A DNA stretch of 64,000 nucleotides from Cydia pomonella (Eukaryota > Arthropoda > Insecta > Lepidoptera > Tortricidae). The position numbers and the translations under genes are program-made. The stretch lies in contig NC_084713.1 of the NCBI RefSeq assembly GCF_033807575.1, forward strand, positions 14,359,389 through 14,423,388, in the 5' to 3' direction. Of the stretch, positions 1-10,570 are shown in pieces (positions within the stretch are counted from its first letter, which is position 1; every line of letters starts with the position of its first letter). Below the pieces are notes generated by a model, which worked only from the letters and a program-made list of their open reading frames with translations, made no database searches and had not been told where the DNA came from.

Positions 1-344
1 AAAGGTCATTGTATCATATTGAAAAATAAAATCAGACCTCTTGATAACTTTTTTTTTGAATAACAAAAAACATTTTATAATTTGATTTGCAATTTAATCC
101 CATTTGCGGGTGTTTCTTATAGTTCAAATTCCTATGAGATTACACTAAAGACACTTCCTTTAAAATAAAACAAAAAAAATATTGAAATCGGTTCACATGA
201 TAAAGAATTATCCCTGAAAAACCAACATACATACAGATCACGCAAATTAGTTAGCCAATTTGCCCATAGAGCGCGCTGTACACAATAATGCTAATAGTAT
301 ACTTCTGGTCAAAAGTCTTTCGTGATTATAGTTACATGTGAAAA

Positions 345-405
345 TTGAAAGTTTGTACGGAACCCTCGATGCGCGAGATAAACGAACTCGCACTTGACCG
401 GTTTT
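345..405 (+). repeat. 3' end of the GGGTTCCGTA/GGCCGG dispersed repeat family
   Basis: The segment has GTACGGAACCCTCGATGCGC, then CTCGCACTTGACCGG and a run of T. This matches the end of the element at 45342-46397, which closes with ACGGAACCC, CGAGTCCGACTCG and TTGGCCG before a T run. Only the end is recognisable here. Confidence 0.6.
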
Positions 406-572
406 TTTTTGCCTAGTCCGTATCGTCCGTACAGTCCGTTCCCCCATCCGCGAAGTCCGTACCGTGCAATAACGAACGCTACCCTATACTTTGTCACTTG
501 AATGGCACGTACCAAAAGATAACGTATCTTTTCCAATTGTTTAAAAAAGATGAGATAGCAAATATCTATTTA

Positions 573-700
573 ATACTAGCCTCCGCTCGCAGCTTCGTCC
601 GCGTAGAAGTGGCTAAACTGCTATCCACATCCTCTTCTTAGATTTCAACCCCCATTGCACACGCTTGGGAGTTGAATTTTGGGATAAAATAAAGTATCCT
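573..700 (+). repeat. Fragment of a lepidopteran interspersed repeat (CTAGC...CTTCGTCCGCGT type)
   Basis: The stretch starts ATACTAGCCTCCGCTCGCAG and runs into CTTCGTCCGCGTAGAAG. It resembles the 47102 copy (TACTAGCTGTTGCCCGCGAC then TTCGTACGCG). The family is very common in moth and butterfly genomes. It has no coding capacity. Confidence 0.55.
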
Positions 701-1240
701 CTCATATTTCAATTAATTAGATATCTGAGTGCTGAATTTCAATCAAATCTCTTCACTTCAGCTGTCATCAAACTATCAACATACATAATGCATAATTTTC
801 TTTTAAGTTGCTTTTACTGTTATCTCATTTCTCAGTAGTCAATACATCAATCAGCTTCACAAAGAAATCCATTTTGTCACGATCACTTTCGTAATTTTGT
901 GATCCGATAAGGTTCTTATCGGACATTACGGGCGTGACGTCACAATAAATTTGCAACATTTTACTGGTATTTGCTCAATCATTTGTTTATTTGTTCTTAT
1001 CTACTTTCTTCCTGTAAACTAATCAGTTATCAGTCAATCCAGTTGTGAAGTCATATTCAAATTGCAAAATGGTACACTGTGTTAAAAATAGCCATTCAAT
1101 ATTTTGTGATTCATTGCTTTTTTTTTTCTTCTTTTCTTTGGACACGTTTATTCCTAATGATATTCAATATTTCAACAATCGTGTTTTATTTATATTTTCC
1201 TATAAATATTTTCAAATTTAACTAAACTCGTATCGTGAGA

Positions 1241-1445
1241 CAAAGAGAATTTGGTATAGAGGCGTACTGTCAAAGTAATTTTTGTAGTCAACTAAATTTG
1301 CTACCATCTTTGGACACAGCACTAAAACTATTAGAATAAAAATTTGGCAATTTCACCCATGTTCTTTCACTGACATGTGTTAAATATCAAACGGTGTCGC
1401 CATCTACTCGAGTACAGGCCAAAGGTATATCGCCATCTATTTGAG
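1241..1445 (+). repeat. Single-arm copy of the 60808-61214 foldback family
   Basis: CAAAGAGAATTTGG, then TACTGTCAAAG, a CCATCTTTGGACA stretch, TTTCACTGACATGTG and a CGCCATCT end all parallel one arm of the large inverted repeat at 60808-61214. Here only one arm is present, so the element is either a solo arm or the ancestral unit from which the inverted pair arose. Confidence 0.5.
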
Positions 1446-2039
1446 CATACATTTTTCTTAATTTTTTGATGCACGTTTTTTTCGTAGACTTTATTTATCT
1501 TATACGGAGTTATATAATATGTTTGGCGAGATATAAATGGTTATATCTCGTGACACGAATTTATATTTTATATCAGGCTCCACCCAGGTATCAAAACTTG
1601 AAAATGGAGATCTAGACTAAAACGGTAAATATGTAGTATTATACCTGACGCTGTGAATGATGAATCCTATGACGGTTCCTCAGAGTCGCTTTTGGGTAAA
1701 CTCAATTTAAAAAGAAGGGAAGGAATAGGTTTTTACGGTGATTTTATTACTTAATTTTAATGCAAAATAAATGTATTCGTGTAGCTTTAAGTTCTCATGT
1801 AAGTGAATTGTCAAATTCTTAGTGAGAATAAAGAATCTTAAACGTAAACCTAAATTGTTACATCTCTAAATAAAACAATGCGTTAAAGTTTAAAAAAGAC
1901 CACAACCATTTGTCATTGACAGTTACTCCGTACAAAAATGAAATGTCATTGGGATCATCATTCGTCGCGTCAATAAATAGTACTAGTATTTTGTTTTCCT
2001 GCGCCATTTTTGAGACATACATTACATTTGATTCAGCGG

Positions 2040-2637
2040 CTATTTTGTATCAACATCGCCTCCCCGTTGTAGTAGGGGGTAGCTGCAGGATCTGCTGGCT
2101 GGAGTTACCCCAAGTATCAGTGATGATGATGATGTAATCATGTTATCCCTCATTAGGGACATCGGGCTCGCATAAGAATTTTCCATTGGGTGCGATCCTG
2201 AGCGGCTACTTCTAGTTCTTTCCAGCCGAATCCAGTTGAGGCAGCCTCCTTCTCAACTGATCGCCTTCATGTGGTACGAGGCCGCCCTGACCGTCTACTG
2301 TCAGTCGATTTCTAGCGGAGACTGCTTAGACAGGTGGTTGTCTGGTCTACGGAGCGTGTGTCCGATCCATCGCCATTTCCTTACAAGGATTTTCTGGCCT
2401 ATGGGTTTCTGGTCAGTCATCTGCCACAATCTGACGTTCGAGATATTTCGTGGCCAGTAAATCCCCAGGATGCGTCGCAGGCACTTGTTTATAAACACTT
2501 GCAGCCGATTGGTGATGTCCTTCCTCACAAGCCCTGTTTCGCATACGTACAGCAGGACCGACTTGACGTTGGGAGTGGGATTTGAACAATTTCATTTTCG
2601 TACGCCGAGTATCACTGTGGAAGTGAAGTATCAGTAC
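2040..2637 (-). mobile_element. 5'-truncated non-LTR retrotransposon with 21-bp target-site duplication
   Basis: On the minus strand a reading frame between about 2600 and 2300 gives the C-terminal end of a LINE reverse-transcriptase polyprotein. Recognisable pieces are NVKSVLLYVCETG, RLQVFINKCLRRILGIYWP and RKWRWIGHTLRR, the usual landmarks of endonuclease-reverse transcriptase ORFs. Downstream the frame decays with stops and ends near an (ATC)n tail, seen as GATGATGATGATG at 2118-2133 on the plus strand. A 21-bp direct repeat brackets it exactly (2019-2039 and 2638-2658, both ACATTACATTTGATTCAGCG plus G), so it entered by target-primed reverse transcription. It sits in the MSH2 intron in opposite orientation to the gene. 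Confidence 0.8.
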
Positions 2638-2739
2638 ACATTACATTTGATTCAGCGGGTCGTTCGTTTAAAATGAGAACTTAACCAGCAATTGGCTATT
2701 TCCTATGCTTCGACAATGTTTCCTTTCGACTTGTTCCAG

Positions 2740-2972
2740 AGTCGTGCCTGATGCACATAGTGACGGGCGCCAACATGGGCGGCAAGTCGACGTGGATGCG
2801 GGCGTGCGGCGCGGCGGCGCTGCTGGCGCACGCGGGCAGCCTGGTGGCCGCGGCCGCCGCCACCGTGCCCAGGCTGCGCGCGCTGTGCGCCCGCGCGGGC
2901 GCCGCCGACCGAGAGCAGCGAGGCCAGAGCACCTTCATGCTGGAGATGATCGAGTCCGCTACTATACTGAAG
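2740..2972 (+). CDS. MSH2: MSH2 exon: Walker A / ATPase domain
   Basis: Coding exon of the mismatch-repair protein MSH2, which pairs with MSH6 in MutS-alpha to bind mispairs in the nucleus and uses ATP as its switch. The acceptor TTGTTCCAG ends at 2739. The exon reads SCLMHIVTGANMGGKST, containing the P-loop GANMGGKST, and later STFMLEMIESATILK, the family signature before Walker B. It ends in phase 0 at AAG|GTATCT. The MLEMIESATIL spelling is closer to MSH2 than to the MSH3 or MSH6 forms I know. The exon is very GC- and CpG-rich, with a run of Ala codons, against AT-rich introns. The first two bases complete a codon from an upstream exon that I could not find in the window. Confidence 0.95.
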
Positions 2973-3427
2973 GTATCTCTTGAACTAAGCCCGCTGCGAG
3001 CGCTCCTGTCCTGGGGCGCCCCCGCCGGCAGCGCTTGAAGTCAACCCTTCGACTGAGAAGCCTGACGTATGAGACGCGCTGCGCGGCGCTTTCGGCGTCC
3101 TCATACCTACACAAACTCAAAGAGGCGGGCGAAGGCCGACGTGAAGTCCTGTCTCTTATGTTATGTTCTAGAGATTCTGCACTCAAAACAGATTACCTAA
3201 ACAGTGTTGTGTTCCTGCCGGTGAGTAAGGTTGCCAGAGAGCTCGACGAGGGTGCGGAGTATTAGGGTCGGCAACGCGCATGTAACTCCTCTGAAGCGGG
3301 CGTACATAGGCTCCGGGGCCTGCTTCCCATCAGGTGGGCCGTATGCTTGTTTGCCACCGACGTAGTATAAAAAAATGGTCCTTATGCATTTTCTGCGAGC
3401 CACTCCAACTTACGTTTACATTTTCAG
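2973..3427 (+). other. MSH2: MSH2 intron
   Basis: GT-AG intron (GTATCT ... ATTTTCAG). Its first 230 bp are GC-richer and unassigned. The rest is the dispersed repeat at 3198-3376. Confidence 0.85.
3198..3376 (+). repeat. SINE-like dispersed repeat, copy 1
   Basis: Runs from TGTTGTGTTCCTGCCGGTGA through CGGCAACGCGCATGTAACTC to GTATGCTTGTTTGCCACCGA and an A-rich tail. Further copies are at 8095-8191, 10018-10171 and, inverted, 30066-30172. An A-rich 3' end with a variable 5' end suggests retroposition, but no tRNA-type promoter boxes are visible. Confidence 0.75.
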
Positions 3428-3519
3428 ACTGCAACACCGGACTCTCTGGTGCTGATCGACGAATTGGGTCGAGGCACGTCGACCTACGAAGGTTGCGGGA
3501 TTGCTTGGGCTATTGCCGA
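3428..3519 (+). CDS. MSH2: MSH2 exon: Walker B and D-loop
   Basis: Exon between acceptor CATTTTCAG (ends 3427) and donor GA|GTAAGT. It encodes TATPDSLVLIDELGRGTSTY and then EGCGIAWAIAE. LVLIDELGRGTSTYEG is the Walker B strand (acidic DE pair) plus the D-loop shared by all MutS ATPases. It joins the previous exon in phase 0 and the next exon in phase 2. The exon is 92 nt. Sequence and spacing fit MSH2 well. Confidence 0.95.
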
Positions 3520-3598
3520 GTAAGTATTTCATTATATACTTAGAAAGGTCATAACTTCTGTCACAAAGATTTTGACTGATAAAATGTAATACAAAGCA

Positions 3599-4125
3599 TT
3601 TAATAAAAAAAGTCCGTCCGTCCGCGACTTTGCTCCGTGATCGTTAGTGCTAGAATGCTGCAATTTGGCATGAATACATAAATCATGCATGGCGACAGAA
3701 CGGTAAAATTAAAACTAGAAAAACATTTTTTTTAGGGTACCTCCCATACAAAATTATATTATTTGTTAATATTTTCGGAAATAATCGCTCCAAAAGAAAA
3801 AAAAATGTGTCCCCTCACCCCTCTAACTTTTGAACCATGGGTCCAAAAAATATGAAATAAATCGTGAAACAAAAGCTTAGTAAATACTTTCAATGAAAAC
3901 TATAGCGAACATGATCGGTCCAGCCGTTTTTGAGTTGTTGCAAAAAATATTTTCTTAGTAAAAAGGCGTACAAAGCGCTGCGCGGTACACCCTTATACTT
4001 GTACATGATACTTACTAATTCATAGCCCCCGTTTTTCCTGTTATGGCAGAATGGAAACTGCGAAACCCTACACTGACCGTGGCCGACATGCTCATGGCCG
4101 ATTTTTTACAAAAAAATGAAGTGCC
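3599..4125 (+). repeat. Long variant of the GGGTTTCGTAG...GGCCGATTTTT repeat family
   Basis: CCGTCCGTCCGCGACTTTGC, CATGCATGGCGACAGAACGG, AATATTTTCGGAAATAATCG and a closing GAAACCCTACACTG, TGGCCGATTTTT are shared with 55338-55960 over most of the length. This copy lacks the 5' end that is seen at 55338. It lies inside the large MSH2 intron. Confidence 0.7.
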
Positions 4126-6539
4126 GAGCTTACATACAAAGTAGCGTTTCTCCTAAATAAAACGGTAATGTCATTTCCCTCGCTGGGCGGTCTAATACGC
4201 AACTTTGTAAGGAAATTGGCAGTCATTATTATTAACCGGTTAGCACAGGAGGTAGCTTTCAAGGAAATAATCTATTCAACCCATGAAAGGTAGCTAATTT
4301 TATTCCACAACCTTTATAATGAAATGAATATAGTTTCTTGTTAGCGATCTGGCGATGCCCGAGGTAACAAAAAATCTGTCATGTATGCTATAAATAATGA
4401 ATATCCATATCAATTATGCCGATAAAGTTGTATAATAATAGTGACAAAGTTGTAAAATAATAGTAGTTTATGTGACTGCTATATAATGAAAGGCATTAAA
4501 ACACAAGTGTGGGTTTAAGAAACGAATGGAGTCAGTTTCTTAAAAGGACCACAAGAGTGTTTTAATGCCTAATTATGTAGAGTTACATACACTATTTTAT
4601 GTACACACATATTATAAACTTTATATGATATATTCACTAACCCAAATTATAGCCAACATTGGGGTATCGTTGCTCTTTTGGCGGAACTCGCAGATATGTG
4701 GCGACGTCGCCGAAATATGTTTATCGCTCATTTTAAACGAAACTTTTGCTATACATAGTTACTTTAAAAACAACAAAACAAACTCATTTTATACTTAAAA
4801 CTAATTAAAAGATAAACTGTACGTCAAATTTTCACGCATGTCACACATTCGTAGTTTTTTTATAAATTCAGAGACAAACTAGAGTCGGGGGCCTATTTCC
4901 GTATCGTTCGATACAAACTAACATGCGAGATTTGTCAAAATTGTCGAACAAAAAGGAGACTCGACTGATATTAGAATAGAGGTCGAATCGAATTGTTTTT
5001 TTTTTTCAGATATGTTCGAAATTTGAATGTCATTACCAAATCGATTTTGATGTTACAATTACAACATTTTCACAGATAAGAAATTTGTTGTAACGAAACA
5101 GTTTATCTTAATGTTGGTTATTATTTACGGATTTTTAAGGTATGATAGAAGTTTTATGATATGTGTGTAGATATAAGATATTTTCGAATCGACAACTCTT
5201 CATTCAAAAAAATCGACTCTAAAGTGGAACAAACAAATATATACTGCTGAATTCATGACTCTTCCTGTCCAGTCAGATAAAAACATGATAATACCGTATT
5301 CTGTTGTGACGTATGGATTCGAAGAATTAAAACCAAAAATACAATACTCAAGATAAGATACCTTGTATTCGATTCTGTTGACGTTTATCATAATTCATAC
5401 AAAAAGATATGAATCTATGTAAGTATTTATTCCTTAGAACGCGCCTACTAGACGCACGCTACTTGTAACACTTGTTGTTAACATTCTTTAAAGATGAATC
5501 GTGGCCATTTTCTAAATAATTAACGGTTTCAAGCAAAAAGTTCAACATTGTTAGTTGTCAGTAAGGACCATTTTAAAACGCATCTTTATGCCATACGCTC
5601 CTGACAGTTAACAATATAGGGCATTTTGACCGAGACCAACAAATCTGTTGCATTCTCATCTATCTTTCATGGATTTCTAGCTCAGCTTCCCCTTGTTTTG
5701 ACAGTGGTTTTCCTTCCTTAACATTTGCTTTGCCAGTAAATGGCATGACCTAATTAGTTAATTAGTATTGACAAGGTGGTCAAAATATTGTTGCTACTGT
5801 ATATATAAAAAATCATAATTGTTGTCATATCATTAATTATATTATTTAAAAATAAAACAAATTGTATCAGAGAAGTCAATTAGGTCATTCACGTACAGTT
5901 AAATCAAAATCAAATACCTTACAAATTAACTTACATACAATAATAAAAAGGTGCTTTATCGTTCAAAAAGCAAACAACAACTTTTAAATCTTTCTTAACC
6001 TCGCAACTGTTGAATTGATTAGGCGAAGTTCTTCTAGATTAATCTCATTATGTTATTAAATAAATAATTAAATATGATAATATTACACAAATTGACTAAG
6101 TCCCACGGTAAGCTCAAGAAGGCTTGTGTTGTGGGTAGTCAGGCAACGATATAATATTTAAATACACAGAAAACATCCATGATTCAGGAACAAAAAATGT
6201 CTGTGCTCATTACACTAATAATTTTACATATTTTGTAAATGGTAACAATAGACCTTTATCTAATTCTGTCGGATGTCCGGTACTTGATTGGATGACCTTC
6301 GCTCCAGAAATAAATCCGAACATATTTTATACTTCAGATTCACGTCGTACGTGAAACGTTACATATGAAGGTCAATCATTGTTAGTACGAATTTACTTCA
6401 TGAAGAACATACCAATAGTGTTTTATAGGTACTTAAAGCATATCTTTTCGTTTGACTCTTTCTCTTAACGAAAATGTGAGCTGCAAATACAATAAATATA
6501 AGCCAAATAAACTGTTATCAATGTCCATTCCCTTTCCAG
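4126..6539 (+). other. MSH2: MSH2 intron, no further feature recognised
   Basis: Remainder of the intron between 3520 and 6539. It is AT-rich, with open stretches at 4565-4798 (+) and 5200-5391 (-) that show no coding character. The acceptor is CCCTTTCCAG ending at 6539. Confidence 0.7.
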
Positions 6540-6765
6540 GGAGCTAGCGACGAAATGTAAATGTTTCTGCCTCTTCGCGACCCACTACCACGAGCTGACC
6601 CGCCTGCCCAGCCTGCACCCCGCCGCGATAGTGAACTCGCACGCCGAGGCGGCCGTCGTCGGCCAGCAGCTGCTGCTGCTTCACAAGATCGCTCCCGGCC
6701 CGGCCACGCACTCCTTAGGGCTTCACGTGGCTAAGTTAGCTGATCTTCCTGACTCTATCATAGAG
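6540..6765 (+). CDS. MSH2: MSH2 exon: switch-histidine region
   Basis: Acceptor CCTTTCCAG ends at 6539. The exon completes a Glu codon and reads ELATKCKCFCLFATHYHELT, then RLPSLHPAAIVNSHAEAAVV, and closes with HSLGLHVAKLADLPDSIIE before donor GAG|GTGAGA. FATHYHELT carries the histidine conserved in MutS ATPases (FATHFHELT in human MSH2), and SLGLHVAKLADLP matches the family's SFGIHVAELANFP segment. It ends in phase 0, compatible with the exon at 10571. Its last 135 bp are the first unit of the 169-bp tandem array, so the coding copy is the leftmost member of that array. Only its own donor keeps the reading frame. Confidence 0.93.
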
Positions 6766-7980
6766 GTGAGACTTGTATAGCTATCTCACCTGTGTAATTG
6801 TGAACTCGCACGCCGAGGCGGCCGTCGTCGGCCAGCAGCTGCTGCTGCTTCACAAGATCGCTCCCGGCCCGGCCACGCACTCCTTAGGGCTTCACGTGGC
6901 TAAGTTAGCTGATCTTCCTGACTCTATCATAGAGGTGAGACTTGTATAGCTATCTCACCTGTGTAATTGTGAACTCGCACGCCGAGGCGGCCGTCGTCGG
7001 CCAGCAGCTGCTGCTGCTTCACAAGATCGCTCCCGGCCCGGCCACGCACTCCTTAGGGCTTCACGTGGCTAAGTTAGCTGATCTTCCTGACTCTATCATA
7101 GAGGTGAGACTTGTATAGCTATCTCACCTGTGTAATTGTGAACTCGCACGCCGAGGCGGCCGTCGTCGGCCAGCAGCTGCTGCTGCTTCACAAGATCGCT
7201 CCCGGCCCGGCCACGCACTCCTTAGGGCTTCACGTGGCTAAGTTAGCTGATCTTCCTGACTCTATCATAGAGGTGAGACTTGTATAGCTATCTCACCTGT
7301 GTAATTGTGAACTCGCACGCCGAGGCGGCCGTCGTCGGCCAGCAGCTGCTGCTGCTTCACAAGATCGCTCCCGGCCCGGCCACGCACTCCTTAGGGCTTC
7401 ACGTGGCTAAGTTAGCTGATCTTCCTGACTCTATCATAGAGGTGAGACTTGTATAGCTATCTCACCTGTGTAATTGTGAACTCGCACGCCGAGGCGGCCG
7501 TCGTCGGCCAGCAGCTGCTGCTGCTTCACAAGATCGCTCCCGGCCCGGCCACGCACTCCTTAGGGCTTCACGTGGCTAAGTTAGCTGATCTTCCTGACTC
7601 TATCATAGAGGTGAGACTTGTATAGCTATCTCACCTGTGTAATTGTGAACTCGCACGCCGAGGCGGCCGTCGTCGGCCAGCAGCTGCTGCTGCTTCACAA
7701 GATCGCTCCCGGCCCGGCCACGCACTCCTTAGGGCTTCACGTGGCTAAGTTAGCTGATCTTCCTGACTCTATCATAGAGGTGAGACTTGTATAGCTATCT
7801 CACCTGTGTAATTGTGAACTCGAACGCCGAGGCGTCCGTGGTCAACAAACAGCTGCTGCCACTTCACAACTTGTGAACTCGCTCCCGGGCCGGCCACGCA
7901 CTCCTTACCTTAGGGCTCCATGTGGCCAAGTTAGCTGATCTTCCTGACTCTATCATAGAGGTAAGCCTTGTATCTTACCT
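6631..7980 (+). repeat. MSH2: 169-bp tandem array made from the MSH2 exon 3' end and its splice donor
   Basis: Units start at 6631, 6800, 6969, 7138, 7307, 7476 and 7645, exactly 169 bp apart and identical by eye. An eighth, diverged unit starts at 7814. Each unit is 135 bp of coding exon (from GTGAACTCGC to ATAGAG) plus 34 bp of intron with donor GAG|GTGAGA. The eighth has base changes, an in-frame TGA and a GAG|GTAAGC donor. Since 169 is 1 modulo 3 and each donor is followed in frame by TAG, no extra unit can lengthen the protein. No good acceptor precedes the repeats; the nearest AG is in CTTGTATAG. Confidence 0.93.
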
Positions 7981-8094
7981 GTGTATCTTAAGAGGAATTT
8001 TCTCCCCCCGCGGACGCTCCTGCTGTGGAATGTGTTCCCTGCCGAGGTTTTCCCGAGTAGACAGTATGGGGTTCTTCAAAAATGGAGTGTACAG

Positions 8095-8191
8095 GTTTTT
8101 AAAGGGTTGCAGGCGTCCATAGGCTATGGTGACTGCTTACCATCAAGCGGGTTGTATGCTTGTTTGCCACCGACGTGGTATTAAAAAAAAA
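8095..8191 (+). repeat. SINE-like dispersed repeat, copy 2
   Basis: GGGTTGCAGGCGTCCATAGG, GACTGCTTACCATCAAGCGG, GTATGCTTGTTTGCCACCGA and a TATTAAAAAAAA tail. Same family as 3198-3376. It lies between the eighth unit and the decayed ninth piece of the MSH2 exon array, so it inserted into the older part of the array. Confidence 0.75.
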
Positions 8192-8262
8192 GATTGCTCC
8201 CGGGCCGGCCACGCACTTCATGTGGCTGTAAGTTGGCTAATCTACCAGACTATGATAGGTAA
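8192..8262 (+). pseudogene. MSH2: Decayed ninth copy of the duplicated MSH2 exon end
   Basis: GATTGCTCCCGGGCCGGCCA and CGCACTTCATGTGGCTGTAA, then GGCTAATCTACCAGACTATG and ATAGGTAAAG, align with the unit segment that runs from the IAPGP codons to the donor. It has deletions and substitutions and shares CCCGGGCCGG with the eighth unit against CCCGGCCCGG in units 1-7. It marks an older round of duplication. Confidence 0.7.
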
Positions 8263-8484
8263 AGATCTCAGGATATATATGATAGGTATTTTCGGAACAG
8301 ACCGGACGAAATAATACATTATTACAGAGGCCGGGAAAGGGCAATTCGTGGATTCGTCTTCTTTGTCGGACGACGCGAAGCCTATAGCTTGAAATGACGC
8401 TTACCGGGTCGTGTAGACGCAGCCCGCGGCTATACTAATTGGCTGTTTGCGTTTGTCTTAGTGGATATATGTTTTAAAAAAGTA

Positions 8485-8542
8485 AAAAACAATACAGTAA
8501 TAATTTCCCTGGCGGACGGAAAATTATTACTGTATTGTTTTT
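8485..8542. repeat. Short perfect hairpin
   Basis: The arms AAAAACAATACAGTAATAAT and its complement flank a spacer of about 10 bases (CTGGCGGAC). It could be a tiny inverted-repeat element or a deletion derivative of one. No target duplication is evident. Confidence 0.6.
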
Positions 8543-8850
8543 AACTTTTTATACAAACTTTGTTTTTAATACGAGTTTGACCATAATGAAGAACTTCCCG
8601 TAATATTTTTGCTACAATAAGGTGAACATTTCCGAGCATATTGGAGAAAAGAGTCTTTATTACAAGGTTCACTAAAGTCGATTTGTATATAACTCATAAA
8701 TGCTATGTCGCTGATCCTTCAGAAAACCATTATTTTTATGCTTCTGTTATGTTACGTCATAGCTACGATAAAATAAATAAAGTAGGTACCAACGGATAAA
8801 TAAATCCATCCGTCAAATCGTCCTGTACCTGAAATAAAAAATACATAGGT

Positions 8851-9197
8851 CTCACTCAACACATCAGTTTTGGTCCCAAAACGCTTATTATTTTCGTAGT
8901 CGACATCTAGCATCGAGTAGCGGAACTCTCAGTACTGGTACTCGACAATAGATATAACAAAAAGTCTAATGCTCAACGATTTTCAGCTAATATTATAACC
9001 AGAGTAAGCATAGGAGTTGAAAATAGAGTTCCGGTTACTCTGGTTATAATATTAGCGGAAAATCGTTGAGCATTAGACTTTTTGTTTGCCGCGATATCTA
9101 TTGTCGAGTAGCAGTACTGAGAGTTCCGCTACTGGACGCTAGATGTAGACTACGAAAATAATAGTATTTTTGGTAACAAAACCGTTGTATGGAGTGA
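8851..9197. mobile_element. Foldback element, about 350 bp
   Basis: Two arms (8851-9007 and 9035-9197) are near-complete reverse complements. Landmarks such as CTATTGTCGAGTAG, AAAGTCTAATGCTCAACGAT and TATTATAACCAGAGTAA appear inverted in the second arm. The outer ends read CTCACTCAAC and GGAGTGAG. The spacer is about 27 bases. A non-autonomous foldback or MITE inside the last MSH2 intron is the simplest reading. Confidence 0.8.
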
Positions 9198-10017
9198 GCA
9201 CTCTTGGTCTTCTTAATTCTCTTTGGTACAACATAGGTGAAATACATTTGTTCACTCTTTCTTTAAATCACTCACTTTATATTATCGTATCCTCTTGACA
9301 ATTCGTCATTAGCCATAAGCCTAATTATAAGGAAAATATTGACCTAATCATTACTAATCACAAATGTGTAATATGCTAATGAGATCGCCTAGTCACATAC
9401 TCGTAAACGTCACCTACTTAGCTCACTGATAAGGGCGATAACAGTACAGAGCTGTTTCATTGTTCTTTCTGGCATTTTATATCATTGTTGCTTATTTGGA
9501 AGGACGCCAGGTACCTAATTGTCTAAGACAATCGTCGATTTATCTGACCAGTCATAACCCCTATTACGACGTTATAAGGACTTGTAATGGTTAGTCAACT
9601 GTGTTTATCTTTTAGTACCTGCTTTAGCCCGAGGCAGGTATGCTGATATTGTTTGTAGTCTTTAGACTCGCCTATTATTTTACGGTGAGGATTAAAATGA
9701 GCCACTGTCCATTCCACCTATATTTTGCACTACCTACCTACTGCAATTTTCATTTTATAAACCAAATGATTTTGAGTGTTAGACGGCCTCTCACTCTTGC
9801 GCTACTATTATCCAAAGGTTCCTAGCGATCTTGATCAGATCTTGGACCCGAGTACGTCCTTAAACTACGTGGAGGTATGGGCATTGTGAATGTCATCTCG
9901 CTTTGTGTGGTAGGGCACAGCACAGCGCCATTCCAGATCTAGAGCAGAGCCCAACTGGGGAAGTACCTCCACCTTACAGAAAACCGCAGCGAAATAACAC
10001 TAGACTCTCTCTACTCA

Positions 10018-10171
10018 TAGTGTTGTGTTCCTGACGGTGAGTAAGGTTGTCAGAGCTCAACGAGGGTGCGTAATGTTAGGTTCGGCAACGCGCATGTAAC
10101 TCCTCTGGAGACTGCTGACCATCAGGCGTGCCGTATGCTTGTTTGCCACCGGCGTAATAAAAAAAAAAAGA
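10018..10171 (+). repeat. SINE-like dispersed repeat, copy 3
   Basis: TGTTGTGTTCCTGACGGTGA, CGGCAACGCGCATGTAACTC and GTATGCTTGTTTGCCACCGG with an A-rich tail. It is colinear with 3198-3376 but carries an internal deletion in the middle. Confidence 0.75.
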
Positions 10172-10570
10172 TCGCCAGTACACCTTATTGGGGGCTTTCT
10201 CGCGATTCATCTTTCGGTACGTGGTCGGCAATCAGTAGGTCTGCGCCTGCGTCGAGGCGCGGATACACTTGGAAGGGGCTGAAGTTCTGACGCCGCGCCT
10301 GATGGCTGCCTCAGCGGGTATCGGTTCTTTTAGGCTTGCAACCAACAATTATACGACGTGAAATGTTGTATATTTACGTAACTTCTGTGACTACACTCAT
10401 CAAATCAATTTGTTGTCTTGATTCCGAAGACCGTCGTATTGGCCGGTGGCCAAAACAGTTATAGCGAAAAGTTTGTATCGAAAAAATATTTTAAATAAGA
10501 TTTTTTTTTAGATGGTGGCCACTGTCTAATTGATAGGCATAATCAAATAATGGTATAATATTATTTTCAG

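Larger units (their letters stand above)
1..2739. other. Intronic DNA upstream of the first visible MSH2 exon
   Basis: AT-rich DNA without a recognisable coding exon. Because the exon at 2740 starts inside an MSH2 reading frame behind a splice acceptor, most or all of this stretch is probably an MSH2 intron. It holds repeat pieces listed separately (345-405, 573-700, 1241-1445, 2040-2637). Short open stretches at 247-536 and 1910-2137 overlap repeats or have no coding character. Confidence 0.6.
8263..10570 (+). other. MSH2: Last MSH2 intron
   Basis: AT-rich intron containing a short hairpin (8485-8542), a long foldback (8851-9197) and a SINE-like copy (10018-10171). The region 10172-10320 is GC-richer with no coding match. 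The acceptor is TTATTTTCAG at 10561-10570. Confidence 0.75.

Noticed and set aside
6800..7813. Idea that the extra units encode repeated protein modules in MSH2
   Set aside because: Units are 169 bp (not a multiple of 3), carry TAG just after each donor and lack convincing acceptors, so they cannot be joined in frame.
6631..7980. CRISPR-like or satellite reading of the regular 169-bp array
   Set aside because: The unit is recognisable MSH2 exon plus intron, with no spacer variation. It is a duplicated exon end.
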